From: an uncultured cyanobacterium
GTDB taxonomy: Bacteria > Cyanobacteriota > Cyanobacteriia > Cyanobacteriales > FACHB-T130
Length of the DNA stretch: 64,000 bases
Reading direction: 5' to 3'
Assembly: GCA_936920195.1 (NCBI GenBank)
Contig: CAKZHE010000072.1
Coordinates: forward strand, 1-64,000
The translations under genes and the position numbers were made by a program. How positions within the stretch are numbered: position 1 is the first letter of the stretch; the number at the start of each line of letters is the position of its first letter. The notes under the pieces are model-generated. The model made no database searches, was not told the origin of the DNA, and was given only the letters and a program-made list of their open reading frames with translations. Below are positions 1-8,454 of this stretch, one piece after another.

Positions 1-75
1 GCTCCGCATATAGCGTTTATGGTGCGTTACGCTGCGCTAACACACCCTACTAATAGAGGTGTTGCGTAAGTCCTG
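1..75. mobile_element. MITE-like element, partial at window edge
   Basis: Nearly identical (about two mismatches) to the reverse complement of the complete copy at 28693-28783. It ends at 75 with the terminal sequence TGCGTAAGTCCTG. By alignment to the full copy about 16 bases of the other end lie left of the window. It has no coding capacity of its own, but it covers the last codons and the stop of cas6. Confidence 0.75.
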
Positions 76-900
76 ATTAAATTCCCTTTTTACCATCCCC
101 ATTCCCATCGGTGTTTTCCTCCCCGCACCACAATAAAGAGCAAAATCTGCCAAAGCATTAATTTCCTTAATTGTTTCTGGCATCACTTCACCCAAAATCC
201 TGTAACTAATATCTCCCACGCAACCAATAAACTTGCTGCGAGAATCTTTGACCACTTGCGTGCGAACATTGAAAAAACTGGGAAATAGCACCTCAATTAA
301 CTCAGCAGAAAATTCCCTGCCACTATACTTATTCCAGCGATTCAACAAACTTTTGAATACCGAATCTCGCGTTGGCAAAGAGGTATCAAATTGCCCTTGC
401 CGAAAACCTGTGGGAGTGCAAAAGCTGAAAGAGAGATGGCGATCGCTCTCTGATGCCTGTTCGTATAAACTGGTATAGGAAATCGCATTTGCCCAAGGTT
501 GTAAAGAGTTAGGCGTACCCAAAATATTCGTAATATACAAATTCGCCGCTCCTAAATGCCAAGGACGCTCGGGATTAATATTTAGCCACAACTTAGTTAA
601 GCGACTAAATAGCGCATCATCCAACAAAGAAACCCGCCACCAGCACCGCGTACCTGCCGGAATTGAAGTGCCATATTCCCATTGCAAAATAGTAGGACAA
701 CGGCGCTGATTTGGGGAACAAATTTGCAAAGGACTGAGCGTAAAAGCCTTAGCATCTTTTTGTTCGTGCAGATAATCCCCCAATTCTCGATCTACCGCAC
801 TCACCAAAGTTAAAAACAGGGCATGAAAATGTCTGCCTGTGAGATATTGGGGTAGAATTGGCGATGCTGGAACCAAATACAAAACCAAACTGTATGGCAC
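37..900 (-). CDS. cas6: CRISPR-associated endoribonuclease Cas6
   Basis: A 287-residue protein of usual Cas6 size. Cas6 cleaves the pre-crRNA within each repeat and in type I systems usually stays on the crRNA 3' handle. The C-terminal part carries the glycine-rich loop typical of the family (GAGRKTPMGMGM, about residues 259-270). It is the last gene of the minus-strand effector operon, starting 11 bases after the cas3 stop. The final residues and the TAG stop are read from the MITE-like repeat at 1-75, so the native C-terminus has been replaced or slightly extended. The catalytic residue cannot be assigned by eye. The family call is firm; the effect of the altered tail is unknown. Confidence 0.85.
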   Translation of the reverse strand: MPYSLVLYLVPASPILPQYLTGRHFHALFLTLVSAVDRELGDYLHEQKDAKAFTLSPLQICSPNQRRCPTILQWEYGTSIPAGTRCWWRVSLLDDALFSRLTKLWLNINPERPWHLGAANLYITNILGTPNSLQPWANAISYTSLYEQASESDRHLSFSFCTPTGFRQGQFDTSLPTRDSVFKSLLNRWNKYSGREFSAELIEVLFPSFFNVRTQVVKDSRSKFIGCVGDISYRILGEVMPETIKEINALADFALYCGAGRKTPMGMGMVKREFNQDLRNTSISRVC

Positions 901-911
901 ATTTTCACCCC

Positions 912-3536
912 CTAAATCGATACGGCATCTTGGCTAGATTTATCATCTGAAGCCAAACTTTTTTCATTTATAGATTTTATATAAGTGATAACTGCTTTGC
1001 GATCGCCTTCAATATACAATAATTTTACTTCTGCACCATCAATCCATTTTTTTGAGAAAATTCTAGGGATTTTGATAAATCCTAGTTCTTCGTCATACTG
1101 TTCTGCTAAAAATGTGCGATCGCTTTCCAGTTCAAGCTTAACAATTATTTCTTTACTATAGGCAGATCCCCATTCTAATGCTTTTTCTGTACTTACAGTA
1201 TAATCTTTGTCGTACCATTTTTCAAAAACGCGAACATTAGTAAATTTTTCACCATGGCAAAATCTAGATATTGGCACAGAAATACTACGAATTTCATCTT
1301 TATCTGCCATTTGTAGATTCCATTGTAGATTAACTGATGGCTCCCAACTGCGAGTAGGAATTAAACCTCGTTCGTGTAATGATTGGCACGTTAAATCAGA
1401 ATGGTAAACATAATCGTGAAGCATGGAAAATAGTTCTATAGCGCGATAATCATCTACTTGTTGATGACGAGAGATACACTTAGAGATTTTTGTACTATCA
1501 AATTCTTTTAATTCTTGAAGAACTATTTGGTATTCCAGCCATCCGGATTCATCAAGAGAATTGGTAAAGTCAGGAATGCGATCTCCTACTAAAATTACTT
1601 TAGCATCTGTAAAGTTTCCTCTGCGGTTACAGCGACCTGCTCTTTGAATTAAGTTTTCTGGCGGACAAATTTGAGAAATTAGTACATTGCAGTTAAGATC
1701 GCATCCTACTTCAATAGCGCTAGTGGTAATCAAAATATATGGTTTGTCAGAATCGCGATCGCATTCCTGAATCTTTTGATATAGTTCTGGCCTGACTTGA
1801 TCTGCTATGCGCCCATGATAAAGAAATAGGTACTGTTCTTTAACTTGTAAATTAAGCCGTTGTTTTACTTGCTTATAGATTTCTATTGCATCGCTAACTC
1901 TCTCGACAACAAAGATAATTCTCGGCTTTTCCTTTCTTTGATATTCATTGACAATAATTTGAACGCATTCATCTCTTAAATTATTTGCTGAAATACTTGG
2001 CAACCAAGTAAAACTTTTTTGACCACATCTTTGCTTGAGCATTTGCGCTTTTTCAATGTCATCAATATAATCAATAGTTTCTAAATAGCTAAAATAATCT
2101 TTACTCAGTTGGGATGGCATGGTAGCAGTCATTAAAACCAGCGATCGCCCTGCTTCATATAGCGCTCTAACTAAATTATGAAAATTAGTAAAAGATAAGC
2201 CATCATAATAATGAGATTCGTCAAAGCAAATTAATGTCTTATTTTGATTGATTCTGAGTGGAAAAATAAAAGATTTTTGTTTATCACCAAAAGCAAAATA
2301 CCGATAAAGAAATTTATCCAACGTCGTTAAAACTACATCCCCTTTATAGAGATGACGGCGATAATTAACATTTGGTTTACGATCGTAATTGCCGTTGCGA
2401 TATACCCAGCGATACATCTGCGATCCAGTATCAACTACAAGAGAGATTTCCCGATCTGGCTGCTGCCGAGAAAATTCTATTAAATACTTTTCAATTCTTT
2501 CTTTTTGATCTTCTAATAAACTACGTGCAGGTAAAGGTAAAAATAACCGATAACCTCTAGCTAAAGCAGGAAATAAGACAGATTCTGTTTTGCCAGATCC
2601 AGTGGGTGATTTCAGCAATATTGCTGGAGGTGAATCATTATCTATTGCCTTAAACATATCTTTCTGCATTGGATTAGGTTGGAATTTATCGCCACCTAAC
2701 TTCTCGTATGCAATCTTGCAATCCCAATTTAATTTTTCTTGCTCATTAAAATTATATTTAATAATACTTCCTTTTTTAATTTCTGCTCTACTAGCTTTGC
2801 CTTGGTGATTTTCCCACCATTGTTTAATGATTTGATTTATTTTTGTTTCTAGTTTTGGATAATCTTCTTTTTTTAATTCAATTTCTAAATCTCTTTTATC
2901 TGTATTGCTGAGATTAAGAGTCCAGTAAGCGAAACTCAGATTAACTTTATTACCTTTAAATGGACAAGGATCAATTATGAATTGGTATTCATTCTCTGAT
3001 ATAATAGAATATTCCATAAAAGTGCGAGAATTTGCCTGTTTATCATCTCCAATCGTGCGGCAAGCTAGCTCGGCTTCAATCTGATCGCACATTTCTAAAA
3101 TGTAAAGTTCTTCGGCATATGCCAAAGGATTTTTAACCAAAATATCGTTATATTCTTTTTTTAATATGTAGCTATCCCGACTAATATCGCCAACTGAAAA
3201 GTCATGATGTCCTCTAGCTAAAGCTTGCGCCCAAGAATTATTAGGACTAACGGCAACAAACCTGTGTCCTTTAAATGAATAAGAATATTCCTTAAATTTG
3301 CCAGCAGGTGTAGTTTTAACTTCAATTTTAAATTTTTGGGGCTTGCCAATATCGTGAATTCTAGCTGCTTCATCTACTCTAGCTTTAGATTCTGGCGCTA
3401 AATCTAGCCAAGCTCTTACAAGCTTTCTGACATTACCGACATGATTGCCCAAGGGTTGAAAATAAATTCGATCGGGTACAGGATTAGACTTATCTAGGAA
3501 AAAAACTCTACCAAAATCGTAAGAATACTTAGACAT
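912..3536 (-). CDS. cas3: Cas3 with N-terminal HD nuclease and DExH helicase
   Basis: An 874-residue protein. Residues 1-160 contain an HD-type set of metal ligands: H32, H61-D62, H91, H110/H111 and D151 (NHVGN, RIHDIGK, GHRF, RGHHDF, EMCDQIEAE). The helicase follows: Walker A SPTGSGKT at about 310-318, DESH at about 438-441, TATMP as motif III, and QRAGRCNRRG at about 630-640. Cas3 unwinds and degrades DNA bound by Cascade. In the usual type I-D layout Cas3' is helicase only and the HD domain is on Cas10d; here the HD is on Cas3 and is not seen on Cas10d. The start overlaps the csc1 end by 8 bases, suggesting translational coupling. Confidence 0.88.
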   Translation of the reverse strand: MSKYSYDFGRVFFLDKSNPVPDRIYFQPLGNHVGNVRKLVRAWLDLAPESKARVDEAARIHDIGKPQKFKIEVKTTPAGKFKEYSYSFKGHRFVAVSPNNSWAQALARGHHDFSVGDISRDSYILKKEYNDILVKNPLAYAEELYILEMCDQIEAELACRTIGDDKQANSRTFMEYSIISENEYQFIIDPCPFKGNKVNLSFAYWTLNLSNTDKRDLEIELKKEDYPKLETKINQIIKQWWENHQGKASRAEIKKGSIIKYNFNEQEKLNWDCKIAYEKLGGDKFQPNPMQKDMFKAIDNDSPPAILLKSPTGSGKTESVLFPALARGYRLFLPLPARSLLEDQKERIEKYLIEFSRQQPDREISLVVDTGSQMYRWVYRNGNYDRKPNVNYRRHLYKGDVVLTTLDKFLYRYFAFGDKQKSFIFPLRINQNKTLICFDESHYYDGLSFTNFHNLVRALYEAGRSLVLMTATMPSQLSKDYFSYLETIDYIDDIEKAQMLKQRCGQKSFTWLPSISANNLRDECVQIIVNEYQRKEKPRIIFVVERVSDAIEIYKQVKQRLNLQVKEQYLFLYHGRIADQVRPELYQKIQECDRDSDKPYILITTSAIEVGCDLNCNVLISQICPPENLIQRAGRCNRRGNFTDAKVILVGDRIPDFTNSLDESGWLEYQIVLQELKEFDSTKISKCISRHQQVDDYRAIELFSMLHDYVYHSDLTCQSLHERGLIPTRSWEPSVNLQWNLQMADKDEIRSISVPISRFCHGEKFTNVRVFEKWYDKDYTVSTEKALEWGSAYSKEIIVKLELESDRTFLAEQYDEELGFIKIPRIFSKKWIDGAEVKLLYIEGDRKAVITYIKSINEKSLASDDKSSQDAVSI

Positions 3537-4356
3537 AAGTTTCTCCTTTTAAAAGATTAATCAAAGATACAGGAATATTAATTTCGCCTTGGCTGTAGTA
3601 GTCAAGAGTGGGAACTGAATTTTGGGAGCGAGGAAAGTAGGCAGCAACAAAAGGAACAAAGCCTTCAACAGATGTAGGGCGATTGCTAGTTAATTCCTGT
3701 TCGTTCATCGAATTTACAGCGCTATTGCTCCACTGATACCGATAAAGGTTATAAATATCGCAGCCTGGAACAACTGGATTATTGAGCAACAATGCTTCCA
3801 TTGGCAAAATTGTAGACGGGTGCGCGGCAATAACTTGGCGTTCTAGTAAAATTGGTTGAGGTGAAACTTCTGTTAGTATCCCATAACCTTCTTTACCTAG
3901 TTTGCACCCATATCCTTTAAATTCTTGAAAAATTTCTAATTCTGTTGCTGATTCGCTCGCTACATAACCAGTTAATTCTGTGGCAATTAAATATTCCCAG
4001 GTATGTAATTGAAAATTGGCTCTGTCTTCTTCAATATATAACCTGGAGAATATATCGTGAGAAAACTCGCGCATTCCTTTGCGATAGGTGCGATGAACTC
4101 CGCTGTATGTATTCAACGCGGGATAAGCGCCTAAAGCTATGTAGCGGGGCGGTAAAATATAAATTGGCGGATTTTCCTTATCAACTTTGGTTTCAGGAAT
4201 TTCTAAGCCTGCACTCAACATTGCTAGCCTGCGTAAAAACCCTGATAAAGTTGTGGGCGGCACGAAAGGATAAGTCGCAATGTTAAGAATCGATCCAGGC
4301 AAAATGCGAAATGTTAATGCCGCCGCAGGCTGAATTTGTAATTCAAGGCAATACAT
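3529..4356 (-). CDS. csc1: Type I-D Cas5-like subunit Csc1
   Basis: Csc1 is the Cas5-type RAMP subunit that caps the 5' handle of the crRNA in the I-D Cascade. The open frame extends upstream to 4443, but the ATG at 4356 (MYCLELQIQP) lies 4 bases after the csc2 stop and gives a normal Cas5-like first beta strand, so 275 residues is preferred over 304. The segment with LPGSILN followed by PPTTLSGFLRRLA fits the early Cas5-type region. The gene lies between csc2 and cas3 with tight spacing. The assignment rests on protein character plus position; sequence conservation in this subunit is low. Confidence 0.8.
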   Translation of the reverse strand: MYCLELQIQPAAALTFRILPGSILNIATYPFVPPTTLSGFLRRLAMLSAGLEIPETKVDKENPPIYILPPRYIALGAYPALNTYSGVHRTYRKGMREFSHDIFSRLYIEEDRANFQLHTWEYLIATELTGYVASESATELEIFQEFKGYGCKLGKEGYGILTEVSPQPILLERQVIAAHPSTILPMEALLLNNPVVPGCDIYNLYRYQWSNSAVNSMNEQELTSNRPTSVEGFVPFVAAYFPRSQNSVPTLDYYSQGEINIPVSLINLLKGETYV

Positions 4357-4360
4357 ATTT

Positions 4361-5236
4361 TTATGCCTGTAAAACTGTATCAACAAATTGGCTAGCGTAT
4401 GCTTGCAATTTTTCCAAAGCAGCATTACCAATCCAGCGTTCAAAGTGACTTTGCTGAATATAGTCTAAATCTTCTTGTCCTTTAGCTAATCGCAGAAATT
4501 TATTAATAGCTCCAATTGGATCGGTTTCAGAAGGAGAAATTATTGGACGTTTGAGTTTAGGCGTTAAATATCGATCTAATACTAATAATGGTTGTTGATT
4601 GCTTTCGGCGATCGCTACACCTTTAGGGTTGCCAGAACCAATGCGAGGCAAAGAATCTAAAAAAGCATAAGCTACTCCGGCAAACTCTGCATCTGTAATG
4701 CTCAACGCATGATTAGATACTGGATAAAGCATCCCTGGCTGATTATACTCGCGCTTAAAGGGAGTTGGCGTTTCATCTTTACCGCTAGCAGGACTAGCTA
4801 ATCTTGATGGATGCATGGCACGTTGTTTTTGGACTGGATATAACTCTTGCACCGCTACGCCGCCGCCATGAGTAACGCGACCAATTAAAGTTTTTTTGCC
4901 TACTATCAATCCACCATAAACGCTGCAAATTGGACATTTTGGATCGGCACAAGTTTCAGGAATACCGCACTTTTGGCGATCGCCAAGCAACTCCCCAGTT
5001 TTTAAAGGCGACCAAATCAAACAACGTCTTTCTACCCCTTTGCGCTTAGTTGGCGATAAGTAACACTTTTCTATCGATTCACCTGATGTTTTAGTCAGTT
5101 TCACCATTTCAACCAAGTTAATATTGACTTGTACTTCATGCCCGAAATACAGTTCTTGCGAACCTTCAAGAATGGCATAGATATCAAAATGCTGCCGAGG
5201 ATTTTTAGCGTCTGTTTGTGGTAGTCCAGTAGGCAT
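4361..5236 (-). CDS. csc2: Type I-D Cas7-like backbone subunit Csc2
   Basis: A 291-residue Cas7-type RAMP protein that forms the Cascade filament along the crRNA. Visible features are a cysteine cluster with CADPKCPICS (about residue 95), compatible with the zinc-binding insertion known for Csc2, a glycine-rich stretch THGGGVAVQ, and GSGNPKGVAI near residue 205. It is second in the minus-strand operon, starting 9 bases after the cas10d stop, and is followed within 4 bases by csc1. This order (cas10d, csc2, csc1) is the I-D hallmark. Confidence 0.85.
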   Translation of the reverse strand: MPTGLPQTDAKNPRQHFDIYAILEGSQELYFGHEVQVNINLVEMVKLTKTSGESIEKCYLSPTKRKGVERRCLIWSPLKTGELLGDRQKCGIPETCADPKCPICSVYGGLIVGKKTLIGRVTHGGGVAVQELYPVQKQRAMHPSRLASPASGKDETPTPFKREYNQPGMLYPVSNHALSITDAEFAGVAYAFLDSLPRIGSGNPKGVAIAESNQQPLLVLDRYLTPKLKRPIISPSETDPIGAINKFLRLAKGQEDLDYIQQSHFERWIGNAALEKLQAYASQFVDTVLQA

Positions 5237-5245
5237 AATTATTTC

Positions 5246-7690
5246 TCACTTGTTAGATTTTTGTTCGCGAACTAATTCAGGAAAACGAGTATAAAGCGAT
5301 AATTTAAGTTGATATGTCAAATCTCGCCAGTCTTTTTCTTGAGCATAGCCATTTTCTGAAAAATAAGCATAGGCATTAATAATATCATCTGGATAAAAAG
5401 TGATATTAGATTGTTGCCCATCTTTTTTTTCTCTAGTATCAATCTCTACACCTAATTTTTGCATCAGTTCTTTTGCTTGTTCATAGATAAAGTAGTTATC
5501 AGGATTCGAGAATAAACGCACTTGCGTAAAAGTCCTTTTGTCATTGCCTATGTTAGTCACATTGCAATACTGGGCAAAAGTATAGCAGAAAGCTGTAGGA
5601 TCGTTTGATTTTTCAATTAATTTAGATACTTCCCTTTTGACTAATTTAGACACTTCTTCAGGAGTTTCTGCTTGCTTTATTAATTCGGCCTTTATTAATT
5701 CGGCGTTGGCTACACTTTTGAAACTTTGCACAAAAGCATACAGCATTCCAGTAAGTGCGGCTACATCTTTATATGAATTCATATTTGCTCCTAGTAATGA
5801 AAGATAGGACGAACGTATCTGCTCTAAAAGAATACCATTGGTATAACTACTCTTCGTTAACAATTTGTATTCTGCCATTATAGGTAAATCTCTTTCTACA
5901 TAACGAATAGCATCTCCTAAATGAACATTGATTTCTTTGCCTGATGTAACAATTGATTGATTATAGCCATTCATCAAACCTTTAATAAAAAGTAAATATC
6001 TATTTTTTAATTTAATTTTTTCACTGCCTTGTATTAACAAATAAAAATCAAAATCAGTTAATACTTCTAGCGGAAATATTGAAGAGACTTTTGCTAGGGC
6101 ATATTGCTGTTGGCCTAGTTTATCTGCTGCTATGTCGCCAGTATTAGTTTTATCTGACTTTAAAATTAAATATTGACCTGCATATAAATGAGTTTCTCCC
6201 ACTGTTAGCATTCTGATATAATCGCTAATTTTTAGCTTATCAGTTTTTTGTACTCTAGTTTCAAGCTGAATAACAATACTGTCATCAGTAATTTTTAATG
6301 GTGATGCAAATGCCAGTGCAGCACAAGAAGTACAAATAAATGGGCTGTCGTCCCTAGGCGCTGATTGACACCGTTGCAAAGGGCGCTCAAAAATAAATCT
6401 CAGCAATTTCCATTGAGCAGTTTTAGGATCTAGCGCTGTGCCACAAGAGTAACAAAACTCTTTGCTATCATCTCCAGGCGATCGCCCTTGTGGAAGCGTA
6501 ATTTCTTCAGTTAATAATGGTTCTGGATATGGATCGCTAGGCGGATTTTCTAGCAATCTATACATCTCATAAATGCACTGAGAAAATATATCGCCCCGCG
6601 TTGAATTAATTTGATCTGTCGCTGTTTTAGTAAATTTTTCCCCTAACTCCTTAATTCTAGCGAACTTTTCCGGTTCTTGCTCTTGGTCTAACTGTATAAA
6701 TTGAAATGGATTGCCACCGGATAATTTCAGCAAATCTATTTTTCTGTGAACTGATGCTTCATCAAAATCAATTTTGTCTTGAAGTTTTATTTGTTGATTT
6801 TGGAGCTTGCGTCGCTTTGTCTCGGATAGATCGGTTTGGGCTAGCTGGCTTTCAATTATATTTAAATCTTGCCATGCTAATTTTTGCATTTCTAGTTTTT
6901 TACTAAATGATTTATGAAAATTCTGCGCGTATTTGGCGGCTTCCTTTTCTTGCATTTCTTCTTTTTTAGCTAGTTCTTTTGATTGGCAAGAGGCCGGATC
7001 TTGGCGGAGTCGATCTATTTGAGCTTGTCTAGTATTTTGACGTTTTTTTACTTCTCGAATTACCGCATTATACCAAGCCGCTATAATAATTGCTTGATCT
7101 GGGGTTAAAATTGGTACTTCTAAAGTGCTAAATCCTCTACCCGCTAAAGTAATGTTATTGAGCATTAAAATAAAAGTGTCTGTTAATCCTAATAACTTAA
7201 GCCTAGGATTTCCATAAATTGAAAAAGCAATTTTCCCAATAAAGTCATTCCAGAGCAGTTTAAAATCTTCTGAAATCTTATTCTGGGGGACAAAAAGGCG
7301 AACATGGCGATCGCTTTCATCCAATACCACCATATAATACTGCTTTTGCAAGTATTCTAAAAAGCGGTCTATAGCGCTTTCAATCGCTAACTTTGCTTGT
7401 AACTCTCCAGGCAAAGGTACTTTAAATAGAAGTTTGACTTGACCAATAACTTGATCTTGATAAAAAACTTCATTATTTTTAAAACTTGCTTGGTTGTCTA
7501 AAAGTCCTGTGCTTTTATTGCGATTAAGATTTAATGCCCGAATTAACTTAGATGCACCAAAAGTCTCGGCGATCGCAACAGAACCTGGTAAACTTGCCAA
7601 AGCTGCAATCAGATTTTTATCGTTTACAGATATAGTCCCTGCCGCTAAAGCACTAATTAAAGGTTTTACATGATAGTTGGTAGTATTCAT
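5246..7690 (-). CDS. cas10d: Type I-D large subunit Cas10d (Csc3-like), no HD domain seen
   Basis: An 814-residue large subunit, first of the tightly packed effector genes. A four-cysteine zinc ribbon is visible at about residues 413-455 (FCYSCG and FICTSC), a feature of Cas10-like proteins. Residues about 200-330 are charged and helical, probably coiled coil. The C-terminal third is helical, as expected for the small-subunit-like region. The N-terminus shows no H...HD pattern and no GGDD palm motif is seen, so neither HD nuclease nor cyclase activity is predicted. Canonical Cas10d proteins carry the HD domain at the N-terminus; here it is on the neighbouring Cas3. Confidence 0.8.
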   Translation of the reverse strand: MNTTNYHVKPLISALAAGTISVNDKNLIAALASLPGSVAIAETFGASKLIRALNLNRNKSTGLLDNQASFKNNEVFYQDQVIGQVKLLFKVPLPGELQAKLAIESAIDRFLEYLQKQYYMVVLDESDRHVRLFVPQNKISEDFKLLWNDFIGKIAFSIYGNPRLKLLGLTDTFILMLNNITLAGRGFSTLEVPILTPDQAIIIAAWYNAVIREVKKRQNTRQAQIDRLRQDPASCQSKELAKKEEMQEKEAAKYAQNFHKSFSKKLEMQKLAWQDLNIIESQLAQTDLSETKRRKLQNQQIKLQDKIDFDEASVHRKIDLLKLSGGNPFQFIQLDQEQEPEKFARIKELGEKFTKTATDQINSTRGDIFSQCIYEMYRLLENPPSDPYPEPLLTEEITLPQGRSPGDDSKEFCYSCGTALDPKTAQWKLLRFIFERPLQRCQSAPRDDSPFICTSCAALAFASPLKITDDSIVIQLETRVQKTDKLKISDYIRMLTVGETHLYAGQYLILKSDKTNTGDIAADKLGQQQYALAKVSSIFPLEVLTDFDFYLLIQGSEKIKLKNRYLLFIKGLMNGYNQSIVTSGKEINVHLGDAIRYVERDLPIMAEYKLLTKSSYTNGILLEQIRSSYLSLLGANMNSYKDVAALTGMLYAFVQSFKSVANAELIKAELIKQAETPEEVSKLVKREVSKLIEKSNDPTAFCYTFAQYCNVTNIGNDKRTFTQVRLFSNPDNYFIYEQAKELMQKLGVEIDTREKKDGQQSNITFYPDDIINAYAYFSENGYAQEKDWRDLTYQLKLSLYTRFPELVREQKSNK

Positions 7691-7791
7691 GACTAATTCA
7701 GAACAACTTTTATTTTTGGAAGGGGGTAAATGTAAAATACCCCCGGAATTAAACCTAGCAAAGCTTTGATGCTTGATTATTATCTAAGCTT

Positions 7792-7989
7792 CTACTCGAA
7801 ATCAGCGTAATCCGCATAAGAAGTTATATCACCATTTCGACCCTCAATTGACTCTTGTTCGTATTGTTTGATTGCTTCTCGAACACGTTTAATTTGGAGT
7901 TGGATTGCTTCCATGAGATCTTCGAGAACTTTCTCCTGATCTTTATAGATCGCAATTTTGCTGCTAACTATATCCGCAGAGTAATACAT
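7792..7989 (-). CDS. Small helical protein upstream of cas10d
   Basis: A 65-residue, mostly helical acidic protein of unknown function. The open frame could start at a TTG at 8004, but the ATG at 7987-7989 has a GAGGA ribosome binding site 8 bases upstream, so it is preferred. It lies about 100 bases upstream of cas10d on the same strand and may be co-transcribed with the CRISPR operon. No recognised domain. A role in the effector complex or its regulation would only be a guess from position. Confidence 0.6.
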   Translation of the reverse strand: MYYSADIVSSKIAIYKDQEKVLEDLMEAIQLQIKRVREAIKQYEQESIEGRNGDITSYADYADFE

Positions 7990-8162
7990 TAATTGATTCC
8001 TCAATTTTTTTTCTGCATGGACGAACTGTGCTAGCCTAGGAGTTGTAACAACATAGGCAAACTACTTGTCAGTTTGTTTCCTAACTCAGATCTTGCACTA
8101 TTCTGAACTAGCTGTCGGCATTGCATACCGCAGCTTGGTGAGGATTGTGCAAGGTCTTATAT

Positions 8163-8363
8163 TTAATTTAGCATGATTTTCGTTGTTAATGCACGAGTAA
8201 GAATAAAACTACTAAAGCACTTGGGACAAATTGAGATATAGTAATCAATAAGCTCAAATACCTCACAGGTCTTGAAACAATGCAACGAGCAAGGGAATAA
8301 GTATAAATACCTATTAGGGGTTTGTAAGCCAGGGGCAACTCTGGCTTTTTGATTTGCGTTCAT
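8163..8363 (-). CDS. Small cysteine-rich ORF with strong ribosome binding site
   Basis: A 66-residue frame whose ATG (8361-8363) is preceded by a perfect AGGAGG 7 bases upstream (CCTCCT at 8371-8376 on the plus strand). The product has a C-x3-C-x3-C cluster followed by CPKC, which could bind a metal. It is the first possible gene of the minus-strand CRISPR transcription unit. Against it: it is short, has no recognised homologue, and lies in an AT-rich regulatory interval. Either a real small protein or a leader peptide. Confidence 0.4.
   Translation of the reverse strand: MNANQKARVAPGLQTPNRYLYLFPCSLHCFKTCEVFELIDYYISICPKCFSSFILTRALTTKIMLN
8327..8350 (+). terminator. Hairpin with T-run (terminator-like)
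   Basis: AGCCAG (8327-8332) and CTGGCT (8341-8346) form a 6-bp stem with an 8-base loop, followed by TTTT. On the plus strand this reads like an intrinsic terminator lying about 100 bases upstream of the WYL gene. It could end a plus-strand small RNA or attenuate a leader. On the minus strand it falls inside the first codons of the small ORF at 8163-8363. Confidence 0.4.
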
Positions 8364-8413
8364 CTATCGGCCTCCTCTAGACTGACGGGCAAGTTTCTAT
8401 TTACACTAAAGAG

Positions 8414-8441
8414 TATATACCATTTATTTTCAAAATCGCAA
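8414..8441 (-). promoter_or_regulatory. Candidate promoter of the CRISPR operon
   Basis: Read on the minus strand: TTGCGA (8441-8436) as -35, a 16-base spacer, then TATATA (8419-8414) as -10. The predicted start is near 8406, upstream of the AGGAGG site at 8376-8371. The -35 lies only about 14 bases from the start codon of the divergent WYL regulator, so the regulator's own promoter region and this one overlap. Inferred from consensus only. Confidence 0.4.
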
Positions 8442-8454
8442 GTATATTTTGCCG

